DNA of 64,000 bases from Hathewaya limosa (GTDB taxonomy: Bacteria > Bacillota > Clostridia > Clostridiales > Clostridiaceae): contig NZ_JAUSWN010000001.1 of the NCBI RefSeq assembly GCF_030815255.1, positions 1 through 64,000 of the forward strand. Direction: 5' to 3'. Numbering within the stretch: the first letter of the stretch is position 1; each line of letters opens with the position of its first letter. The position numbers were made by a program, and so were the translations under genes. The notes under the pieces were generated by a model. The model was not told the origin of the DNA. It made no database searches and worked only from the letters and a program-made list of their open reading frames with translations. This document shows, one piece after another, positions 1 to 7,803 of the stretch.

Positions 1-660
1 ATGCTTGATGAAGTAGATAAAGAACTTGAGAAAAGAGGTCATAGATTTTGTCGATTTGCAGATGATTGTAATATATATGTAAAAAGCAAAAAGGCAGGAA
101 TAAGAGTTATGGCAAGTACAAGAAGAGTACTTGAAGATGTATTAAAACTTAGAGTTAATGAAAATAAAAGTGCAGTAGATTTTGTGACGAGAAGAAAATT
201 TCTTGGTTTTTAATTCTATTTTGTAAAAGGCGGAGCCAATATAAGGATACATGAAAAGTCATATAAAAGATTCATAAACAAAATAAGAAAATTAACAAAT
301 CGTAATAAAGGTATAAGTATAGAATATAGAATTTACATGATTAACCAATTAACGATTGGATGGATTAATTATTTTGGAGTAGCGAAAGCTAACGCTAAAA
401 TACAAAAAATAGATAGTTGGATAAGAAGAAGGTTAAGAAGTTGTATTTGGAAACAATGGAAAAAGGTTAAAACTAGAGGACGAAACCTCATAAAACTAGG
501 TCTTCCGACCCATAAAGCATGGGAGTACGCAAATACAAGAAAAGGCTATTGGAGAATATCCAAAAGCCCAATTCTTGATACAATCTTAAACAACAAATAT
601 ATTGAAAATCTTGGTTACAGAAGTATATCTAAAAGATATCAGCTAATACATAATTCTTAA
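1..660 (+). pseudogene. ltrA: Group II intron reverse transcriptase/maturase, interrupted by an in-frame stop
   Basis: Codons from base 1 to 660 stay in one frame and read as a maturase C-terminal half: the RT catalytic box (RFADDCNIYV, with FADD in place of the usual YADD), a FLGF motif, and a maturase-specific X domain that includes GWINYFG and GLPTHKAWEYANTRKGYW. A single TAA at 211-213 cuts the frame right after FLGF; the next residues (FYFVKGGANIRIHEKSYK) continue the family pattern with no frameshift. A one-base change in a serine codon (TCA to TAA) would explain it. No HNH endonuclease domain follows. The N-terminal RT part is outside the window. Unless the stop is read through, the product lacks its maturase domain. 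Confidence 0.85.
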
Positions 661-739
661 TGAACCGCCGTATACCGAACGGTACGTACGGTGGTGTGAG
701 AGGACGCTAAATAAAATAATTATTTAGCTCCTACTCGAT
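1..739 (+). mobile_element. Group II intron, 3' portion (5' end outside window)
   Basis: The left edge holds the last part of a group II intron: the C-terminal half of the intron-encoded reverse transcriptase/maturase, then the catalytic RNA tail. Domain V lies at about 663-695, where an accgccgta arm pairs with tacggtggt around a short apical hairpin. Domain VI lies at about 703-739, a gctaaata/tatttagc stem ending in ctactcgat, the usual 3' end of this bacterial intron class. The kinase gene starts 85 bases downstream, so the intron sits in the intergenic space before it. The 5' splice site and domains I-III are outside the window, so I cannot judge whether the RNA is complete. Confidence 0.85.
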
Positions 740-823
740 TCAAATATTAAGAAAATGTAAGAATTTATATAGATTTTTTTTAAATAAGTAATGATAAAAT
801 GTACATAAGGAAGAAGGGATAGT

Positions 824-2698
824 ATGAATTTAAATGATAATGAAAATATAAAACATGAAGAAATGACAAAAAATCATGAAAATATAGAGAGTAATATAAG
901 AGAAGATATACATAAGAAAGAGGAGGGTGGAAAGAAACAAGACACGGTTAAATATAGTTGGAGAGATAAACGAAAGTTTAAAAAGGAACAAAAGAAGCTT
1001 AAAAGAAAGAACAAAATCAATGTTAGAAAAGAAAAACTAAGACAAATATTAAAAAATGTTCAAGAACAAATAAAGACAAGTTTAAGAATGGAAGTTTTAG
1101 CAATAACTATAATATGTTTGCTTATTTCTGTGTTTAGCTATTATTTTGTTGATCGAAACTTAAAAAATAAAATTTCCAAAAATGTTACTATAAGTTTTAA
1201 AGAAGAGCGGGAGAATCTTGATAGAGAAGTTAGAACAACTTTAGGAGAATTAATGTATTTTAAACAAGGAATTGATTCTTTTGGAAGAGAAAATCAAGAA
1301 GAGTTTAAAAAGATCATTGAAGGAACTTATAATAATAAAAAAAGGCAAATAAATTTATCGATAGAACAATTAAAGGAATTTATTGTATCACAGTATAGTG
1401 TGAATCATGATGATATCAATGATGAAGAAATAAGAAAAATTATACAAAATTCAAGTAGTGTAGAAAATGCTATAGAAGAAGTTAAAAAATATATTTCAAG
1501 TGATACTTTAAACAATATAAGAATTAATGAAATTCTAAACAGGAGTTTAGGGAATGGAAATGTTTATTTAACTGATTTAGATGGGAACATAAAATTTAAA
1601 GGTAGTAATACTTTTGTGGATAAAATAAATGTATATGGTTTTATAAATAAGTTATATTCATCAGATAATGAGGAGGCAAATCAATATTATGCATTTTATC
1701 CAGTGAAAATATTAAATAGTAATTACTATTTAATGTACGATAATAGTTTGCATGGTACAGAAGTTGTTTTTTATACATCTGAAAGTAAATTTTTCGCATC
1801 TATAGTTGCATTTGTAGTATTTATTATCTTATTTTTATTAGCTACAAAGAAGAAAATTCAATATATAGAGTATATATCAAAATCTTTAAGAGAAATATCT
1901 AAAGGAAATCTAGATTATAAGGTAAATATAGAGGGAAAGGATGAATTAGCTATTGTAGCCTATGATATTAACTATATGGAAGAACAAATTAAAGACAAAA
2001 TAGAAAAGGAAAGAAGAGCTGAAAAAACTAAAAATGAATTAATTACTAATGTTTCACATGATTTAAGAACTCCTTTAACTTCTGTAATGGGATATATAGG
2101 TCTTGTTAAGGAAGGAAGATATGAAAATGAAAAACAAAGAGAGGAGTATTTAAACATAGCGTATAATAAAGCAGAAAAGTTAAAAGTATTAATAGAAGAT
2201 TTATTTGCTTTCACAAAAATGAATAATAAAGGTGCCCAATTAAATAAAAATAACATAGCTATAAATGAACTTATTCGTCAACTTATAGTTGAATTAGAGC
2301 CTATTTGTGAGGAGAAAAATATAGTAATTGATGATAAAATGAAAAAGTCTAATATTATGTTAGAAGTTGACGGAGATAAGATTTCTAGAGTGTTTGAAAA
2401 TATTTTAAGTAATGCAATAAAGTATAGTTCCCCAAAGGAAAAGATAGAAATTAATATTGAAGATGATGAAAAATATTGTATAGTTAGCATTTCGAATAAG
2501 TGCTATGATATAAGTAAAGATGAGTTAGATAAACTATTTAATAGATTTTATAGAAGTGATAAATCTAGAAATTCTTCAACAGGGGGTAGTGGTTTAGGTT
2601 TAGCCATTGCTAAAAGTATTGTTGAAGCACATAATGGGGAGATATGGGCATCTTATGAAGATGATAGGATTTTCTTTAATGTAAGATTATATAAGTAA
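824..2698 (+). CDS. Membrane sensor histidine kinase (HAMP-HisKA-HATPase)
   Basis: A 624-residue two-component sensor kinase. Residues 1-87 are an unusually long, lysine- and glutamate-rich cytoplasmic leader. TM1 is about 88-108, an extracellular sensor region about 110-325, TM2 about 328-346, then HAMP, HisKA with the phospho-acceptor in NVSHDLRTPLTSVMGY (His412), an N box (ENILSNAIKYS) and a G box (GSGLGLAIAKSIVEAHNGEI). The C-terminal catalytic part resembles VanS/ResE/PhoR-type kinases. The response regulator gene follows after 23 bases, so the order is kinase then regulator, the reverse of the common arrangement. The ATG at 824 has an aagaaggg ribosome site. The sensed signal cannot be inferred; the extracellular domain matches nothing I recognise. 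Confidence 0.93.
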   Translation: MNLNDNENIKHEEMTKNHENIESNIREDIHKKEEGGKKQDTVKYSWRDKRKFKKEQKKLKRKNKINVRKEKLRQILKNVQEQIKTSLRMEVLAITIICLLISVFSYYFVDRNLKNKISKNVTISFKEERENLDREVRTTLGELMYFKQGIDSFGRENQEEFKKIIEGTYNNKKRQINLSIEQLKEFIVSQYSVNHDDINDEEIRKIIQNSSSVENAIEEVKKYISSDTLNNIRINEILNRSLGNGNVYLTDLDGNIKFKGSNTFVDKINVYGFINKLYSSDNEEANQYYAFYPVKILNSNYYLMYDNSLHGTEVVFYTSESKFFASIVAFVVFIILFLLATKKKIQYIEYISKSLREISKGNLDYKVNIEGKDELAIVAYDINYMEEQIKDKIEKERRAEKTKNELITNVSHDLRTPLTSVMGYIGLVKEGRYENEKQREEYLNIAYNKAEKLKVLIEDLFAFTKMNNKGAQLNKNNIAINELIRQLIVELEPICEEKNIVIDDKMKKSNIMLEVDGDKISRVFENILSNAIKYSSPKEKIEINIEDDEKYCIVSISNKCYDISKDELDKLFNRFYRSDKSRNSSTGGSGLGLAIAKSIVEAHNGEIWASYEDDRIFFNVRLYK

Positions 2699-2721
2699 AT
2701 TGCAATAAGGGGTGAGAGTTT

Positions 2722-3414
2722 GTGGAAAGAAATAAGATATTAATTGTTGATGATGAAGTTGAAATATGTGATTTAATATCTATATATATTAAAAATGAGG
2801 GGTATGAACCTATAAAGGCAAAGGATGGCTTAGAAGCTTTAGAAATATTAAAAAAAGAAAAAATAGATTTAATAATTTTAGATATTATGATGCCTAATTT
2901 AAATGGTATAGATACTTGTATAAAGATAAGAAAAGATAATAATATACCTATAATTATGCTTTCGGCTAAAAGTGAAGATATGGACAAGATATTAGGACTT
3001 TCTACTGGGGCTGATGATTATCTTACAAAACCTTTTAATCCATTGGAATTAGTTGCAAGGGTGAAATCACAGCTAAGAAGATATAAAGTTTTAAATAATT
3101 ATGCAAATAAAAAAGAAAATGTTATAAATATAGGGGAGTTAGAGATTTATTTAGATGAACACGAAGTTAAGAAAAATGATAGAGTTATTAAACTTACTCC
3201 AACAGAATTTGATATTTTGAAGTTACTTTCTATTAATAAAGGAATGGTTTTTAGTGCTGAGAGAATTTATGAAAAAGTTTGGGGAGATAGCTTTTTTGAT
3301 TCAGCAAATACTGTAATGGTCCATATTAGAAGGTTGAGAGAAAAAATAGAGGATAATGGAAGAAACGCCCAGTATATTAAAACAGTATGGGGTGTTGGAT
3401 ATAAGATCGAGTAA
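2722..3414 (+). CDS. OmpR/PhoB-family response regulator
   Basis: A 230-residue DNA-binding response regulator, partner of the kinase just upstream. The receiver domain (1-120) has the acidic pair D10-D11, phospho-acceptor D54 in LDIMMPN and K103 in LTKPF. The C-terminal winged helix (about 130-230) has the typical TPTEFDILKLL, VWGDSFFDSANTVMVHIRRL and TVWGVGYKIE segments. The start is GTG at 2722, set by the aaggggtga ribosome site at 2707-2715. It is closest in layout to VanR/PhoP-type regulators; the regulon is unknown. A hairpin terminator follows directly, so kinase and regulator form a two-gene operon. Confidence 0.93.
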   Translation: MERNKILIVDDEVEICDLISIYIKNEGYEPIKAKDGLEALEILKKEKIDLIILDIMMPNLNGIDTCIKIRKDNNIPIIMLSAKSEDMDKILGLSTGADDYLTKPFNPLELVARVKSQLRRYKVLNNYANKKENVINIGELEIYLDEHEVKKNDRVIKLTPTEFDILKLLSINKGMVFSAERIYEKVWGDSFFDSANTVMVHIRRLREKIEDNGRNAQYIKTVWGVGYKIE

Positions 3415-3441
3415 GAAAAATTTTCATAATAAAAACGTAGG

Positions 3442-3485
3442 AGTATATGAGTTATTAGAATTTTAATATTCATATACTTTTTTTG
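3442..3485 (+). terminator. Terminator after the two-component operon
   Basis: Inverted repeat agtatatga / tcatatact (3442-3450 and 3470-3478) followed by a run of T. The right arm also belongs to a second, longer inverted repeat (3465-3483 with 3497-3515), so two mutually exclusive hairpins are possible here. Confidence 0.75.
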
Positions 3486-4098
3486 TTTATAAAAAGAAAA
3501 AAGTATATGAATATTGTTGAAAAATAAAGAATTAATTCAAAATAATAGAAAATATAGAATACATTTAAATAAACAAGTTCAAAATTATATAAAAAAATAA
3601 AATATGTAAAAAAAATTAAAAAAATTTTTAATTGAATTATATGCACAAAAACTTAAAGATTATTCATGGTAAAAAATACAAAATTGTTTATAGATACATA
3701 TAAACTAAGCAAATCAAGAATTATAAATTTCTGAAAAAACTATTTCATGCAAGGTAATTACTAAAAAATAAGAAAAATTCGAAACTTTTTAATACTAATT
3801 GTTTCTTAAATTCGAAAAAGAGTTGTTAAATATTTATTCAAGGAAAAAAATTCAATAAATGCAATAAAAATTTAAATAATAAAAAAAAAACAAGAAAAAG
3901 ACAAAAATATGAATTTACAAGATAGACATAATTAATTATAATAAGACATGCAAAGAGAAATTTCATATATATTTCTACATTTTTTTCAGGGATTATACAT
4001 AATTAATATTAGACAAATATAAATGAAAGATTCTTTGTAAAACTGTTAAAAAATTAACAGGGAATACAATAAAATACCTTATAAAAGGAGAGATATTT
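3486..4098. other. Gene-free AT-rich spacer
   Basis: About 610 bases with no coding frame that has a ribosome site and no recognisable RNA. It contains the right arm (3497-3515) of the 19-base inverted repeat noted above and a small palindrome, ctgttaa/ttaacag, at about 4043-4060, some 40 bases before the permease start. A weak CodY-box-like stretch at about 3725-3739 has three mismatches and is not called. No clear promoter could be assigned. Confidence 0.5.
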
Positions 4099-5520
4099 AT
4101 GGAAAATAACCAAAACGAACATAAGCTAGGTCTTATGATGCTTGTTTTACTAGGTATCGGTTCTATGATTGGCGGAGGAATTTTTAATAGTCCTACAGAC
4201 TTAATTTCTGGGTCAAATCCTCAAGCAGCATTTTTAGGATGGACTATTGGTGGTATAGGTGTTATTTTCTTAGCATTAGTATTTAGTATGTTAGCTAATA
4301 AAAAGCCAGAGTTAACAGGTGGTGTTTATACTTATGCTAAAGAAGGATTCGGTGACTTTGCTGGATTTAACTCAGCTTGGGGTTATTGGATTAGTGCATG
4401 GTTAGGAAATGTTGCATTCGTTATTTTACTATTTAAAACTATCGCTGACCTTGCAGGTGGAATGAATAAGTATGTATCATTTATATTAGCATCAATATTC
4501 TTATGGGCAGTTCATTTTATTCAAAATAAAGGTGTTAAAAATGCAGGTGTTATTAATGCAGTAGCTACAGTTGCTAAATTAATACCAATTGCATTAGCCG
4601 TAGTATTAGGAATAGTTGTATTCAAAAAAGATACTTTCTTTGTTGCAAACTGGCAAACAGTTTTAGCAGCAACAGGACAAAAAACTACAGCATTACAACA
4701 AGTCAGTGCTTCAATGAGAACAATATTATGGTGCTTCATTGGTGTAGAAGCTGCTGTTGTATTATCTGAAAAAGCTAAATCACAAAAAATAGTTGGTAAA
4801 GCCATCGTTATAAGTTTAATCTGTACATTAGCTATATACATGTTAGTATCATTAATAGCTATGGGTGTAGTTCCAGCAGAACAATTAGGTAAATCAGCTA
4901 CTCCATTCGCAGCATTATTAGGTGCTACAGCAATTGGTAAAGCTGGAGCAGTAATTGCTCAATTAGGACTTATTATTTCATTATTTGGTGCATTTGTTAG
5001 CTGGGTTATGTTAGCAGCAGAAACTCCATATGTTTTAGCAAAAGATGGTGCTATGCCAAAATCATTAGCAAAAACTAACAAATATGGTTGTCCAGTAAAT
5101 TCATTATTACTTACAACTGTATGTACTCAAATATTCTTATGTTCTATGTTATCTGATTCATTACAAAAAGGTTATTCTGTAATGTTTACAATAGCTACAA
5201 CAGCTATCTTAATACCTTACTTATTCTCAGCATTCTATGGATTTAAAGTTTCATTTGCAGAAAAAGATAAGTTTACAGGTGTAGATAGATTAGTAGGTAC
5301 TTTAGCATCAATATATACAATTTATGTTGTGTATGCAGTAGGATTAGTTAACCTAGGATTAACAGTTATATTATATGCATTAGGAAGCTTTGTATATATA
5401 AAAGCTAAGAAGGAAGACGGAAAAGAAGTTACAGGAAAAGAAAAAGTTGCAATGGTTATTTTCTTTATAATTTCTATAATAGTAATCTACCTAATTGCAA
5501 CAGGGAAAATTGCAGTGTAA
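4099..5520 (+). CDS. APC-family amino-acid antiporter (arginine/ornithine type)
   Basis: A 473-residue integral membrane protein with about 12 hydrophobic segments, of the basic amino acid/polyamine antiporter branch of the APC superfamily. The first helix carries GIGSMIGGGIFNSPTDL, the substrate-binding glycine-rich motif of that branch, and ELTGGVYTYAKEGFG and GVEAAVVLSEKAKS are also characteristic. ArcD-type arginine/ornithine exchange is the nearest known function, but lysine, histidine or other exchange is equally possible from sequence. The start ATG has an aaaggaga ribosome site. A close paralogue follows at 5808, separated by a terminator, so each copy is probably transcribed from its own promoter. 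Confidence 0.85.
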   Translation: MENNQNEHKLGLMMLVLLGIGSMIGGGIFNSPTDLISGSNPQAAFLGWTIGGIGVIFLALVFSMLANKKPELTGGVYTYAKEGFGDFAGFNSAWGYWISAWLGNVAFVILLFKTIADLAGGMNKYVSFILASIFLWAVHFIQNKGVKNAGVINAVATVAKLIPIALAVVLGIVVFKKDTFFVANWQTVLAATGQKTTALQQVSASMRTILWCFIGVEAAVVLSEKAKSQKIVGKAIVISLICTLAIYMLVSLIAMGVVPAEQLGKSATPFAALLGATAIGKAGAVIAQLGLIISLFGAFVSWVMLAAETPYVLAKDGAMPKSLAKTNKYGCPVNSLLLTTVCTQIFLCSMLSDSLQKGYSVMFTIATTAILIPYLFSAFYGFKVSFAEKDKFTGVDRLVGTLASIYTIYVVYAVGLVNLGLTVILYALGSFVYIKAKKEDGKEVTGKEKVAMVIFFIISIIVIYLIATGKIAV

Positions 5521-5597
5521 TATAATTTAAAAAATTATACTTACTGAACTTTTATTTAATTATAAAACTAAAAATACAATACAAAAGGACAAACCTT

Positions 5598-5633
5598 AAG
5601 AGCTAATCACTTTATTGTGGTTGGCTCTTTTTG
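5598..5633 (+). terminator. Terminator between the two permeases
   Basis: GC-containing stem gagctaatcac / gtggttggctc (one G-U pair) with loop tttatt, followed by TTTTT. Confidence 0.8.
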
Positions 5634-5807
5634 GGTCGTGTAATTATTATACAAAAAAAATCATAAATATGCAATAGCAAAATATTAATCCTAATTTTAA
5701 AAGTTTATAAATATTTTAAGGTAAATTGATAATAATAAATTTAAGAAATAAATTTTTTACTAGTTACTGAAAAAATTATATATAAATGAAGGGAGAGAAA
5801 AAGGGGA

Positions 5808-7217
5808 ATGAAAGAAAATGATAAATTAGGATTAAGCATGCTAGTTTTAATAGGCATGGGTTCTATGATAGGTGGAGGAATCTTCAATAGTCCTACGGAT
5901 CTTATTAACTTAGCTAATCCACAAAGTGTTGTTATTGCATGGATAATTGGAGGTATAGGAATTATTGCCCTAGCCATGGTTTTTAATATGTTGGCAAATA
6001 AAAAACCAGAATTAACAGGTGGTATTTATACTTATGCAAAAGAAGGTTTTGGAGAGTTTGCAGGGTTTAATTCTGCTTGGGGATACTGGATAAGTGCTTG
6101 GTTAGGAAATGTAGCTTTTATAGTTTTATTAGTAAAAACCTTAGCTGATTTAGTAGGTGGAATGAGTGCCATTGTATCCTTTGCATTTGCAACTGTACTT
6201 TTATGGGCAGTTTATTTATTGCAAATTAGAGGAACTAAAAATACAAGTATAATAAATTCAATAGTAACAATAGCAAAACTTATACCAATTGTTCTTGCTA
6301 TACTTTTAGGAGTTTTTATTTTTAAAAAAGATATCTTTTTCGTTCCTAATTGGCAAAATACATTAGCATCTACAGGGAGTGCTACAAATTTATTAAAGCA
6401 AGTCAGCGGTTCTATGGGAACTATTTTATGGAGTTTCGTAGGAATAGAGGCAGCAGTGGTTTTATCTGAAAGAGCAGAATCACAAAAAATAGTAGGAAAA
6501 GCAATAATTATTAGTATAATAGCAACTTTAGCAATATATATGTTTATTACAATTGTTAGTATGGGTGCAATACAGGCTAATAGTCTTTCTAAGTCCGTAA
6601 CACCTTTTGCAGATTTATTAGGAAAAACCGTAATAGGAAAATCTGGTTCAATTATAGCAAAGCTAGGACTAATAATTTCTTTAATAGGTGCCTTTATTAG
6701 TTGGGTAATGTTAGCTGCAGAAACACCATATTTAGTTGCTAAAAGCGGTAGTATGCCAAAATGGCTTGGTAAGTTAGATAAAAATGATGTTCCAAGAAAT
6801 TCACTTATGGTAACTACAATTTTGACACAAATATTTTTATTTTCTCTTTTATCAGGTGCATTTCAAAAGGCATATTCAATGTTATATAATATAGCAACTA
6901 CATCTATATTAATACCTTATTTCTTCTCAGCTATATACGGAGCCAAAGCGGCTTTAGGAGAAGAAAAATTTACAGGTCTAGATAAGGTTATTGCAATAAT
7001 AGCTACTATATATACTATTTATGTAATTTATGCCGTAGGAATCCTTTATTTAGGACTTACAGTAATCTTATATGCATTAGGAATTTATGTATATATAAAA
7101 GCTAAAAAGGAAAATGGTAAGGAAATTACATCAGGGGAAAAAATATGGATGGCTATTATTTTAATTATATCTATTTTAATGATAATAGGATTGGCCACAG
7201 GTAAGGTAGCTATATAA
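5808..7217 (+). CDS. APC-family amino-acid antiporter, second copy
   Basis: A 469-residue paralogue of the protein at 4099-5520, alignable from end to end without large gaps. It has the same GMGSMIGGGIFNSPTDL first helix, ELTGGIYTYAKEGFGEFAGF and GIEAAVVLSERAES motifs and the same C-terminal end (ATGKVAI against ATGKIAV). About 12 membrane segments. The differences are scattered, as expected of an older tandem duplication. The ATG at 5808 follows an aaaagggga ribosome site. Together with rocA downstream the context suggests import or exchange of an amino acid of the arginine/ornithine/proline group; the substrate is inferred, not shown. Confidence 0.85.
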   Translation: MKENDKLGLSMLVLIGMGSMIGGGIFNSPTDLINLANPQSVVIAWIIGGIGIIALAMVFNMLANKKPELTGGIYTYAKEGFGEFAGFNSAWGYWISAWLGNVAFIVLLVKTLADLVGGMSAIVSFAFATVLLWAVYLLQIRGTKNTSIINSIVTIAKLIPIVLAILLGVFIFKKDIFFVPNWQNTLASTGSATNLLKQVSGSMGTILWSFVGIEAAVVLSERAESQKIVGKAIIISIIATLAIYMFITIVSMGAIQANSLSKSVTPFADLLGKTVIGKSGSIIAKLGLIISLIGAFISWVMLAAETPYLVAKSGSMPKWLGKLDKNDVPRNSLMVTTILTQIFLFSLLSGAFQKAYSMLYNIATTSILIPYFFSAIYGAKAALGEEKFTGLDKVIAIIATIYTIYVIYAVGILYLGLTVILYALGIYVYIKAKKENGKEITSGEKIWMAIILIISILMIIGLATGKVAI

Positions 7218-7253
7218 AATAAAAAAGTATATATAAATTATTATACAAAGATT

Positions 7254-7289
7254 AAGGGTTATACTAATAAGGATGTATAACCCTTTTTA
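7254..7289 (+). terminator. Terminator after second permease
   Basis: Perfect stem aagggttatac / gtataaccctt with a ten-base loop, followed by a short T run. Confidence 0.8.
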
Positions 7290-7803
7290 TAAAGATTTGT
7301 TCATAAAATATTAATTAATATTTTTATGAGATATATAATTTTTTAACAAGGTAATAAATAAATTTATAAAAGGAATAATAATAAAATGTGAACAAATTTA
7401 ATGATAATGAAATAAATTTTACACACATAAACAAATAAACTATATAATATACATATAATAAGAGAAGAATTATAAAAAAAAGAAAGTACATAGCACGAAA
7501 AAATATTCTGAATTGTTTAAAAAATAACACTAAAAATAGTTGAATATTAGTTGTATATATAATATACTATATATAAATTAAAGATGAAAATGAAAATAAT
7601 GAATATTTAAGATAAATAAAAAACAAAATTTATTTAGTAGTAAGGTTATATGTATTTAAATGTAAAATTCATTAAAATGAAAAAAAGTTGTTTGCTATGA
7701 AAATTAAAAGCTTTTTAATTAGGTGATTAAGTTATATAAATTTTTATATAACTTGTATATAACTTTAAGAGGGTTAAAAAATTTTGAAATGGGGGAAGTA
7801 TAA
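7290..7803. other. Gene-free leader region of rocA
   Basis: About 510 bases, extremely AT-rich, without a supported gene. Its last 100 bases contain symmetrical sequences: an imperfect palindrome around aattaaaagctttttaatt (about 7701-7720) and the element at 7729-7766 listed separately. Two or three possible -10 boxes exist, but none with a convincing -35 at 17 bases. Confidence 0.5.
7729..7766. promoter_or_regulatory. Palindrome plus extra half-site upstream of rocA
   Basis: aagttatataaa and tttatataactt form a 12-base perfect inverted repeat separated by two bases, followed directly by a further copy of the right half (gtatataacttt, 7755-7766). It ends about 37 bases before the rocA start. 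It could be an operator or a 5' UTR hairpin; the regulator is unknown. Confidence 0.4.

Noticed and set aside
1..739. Retron or diversity-generating reverse transcriptase
   Set aside because: The maturase X domain and the domain V/VI RNA directly downstream identify a group II intron.
3725..3739. CodY-box-like aaatttctgaaaaaa upstream of the permease, and a similar one near 7502
   Set aside because: Three or four mismatches to the 15-base consensus; in such AT-rich DNA matches of this quality are expected by chance.
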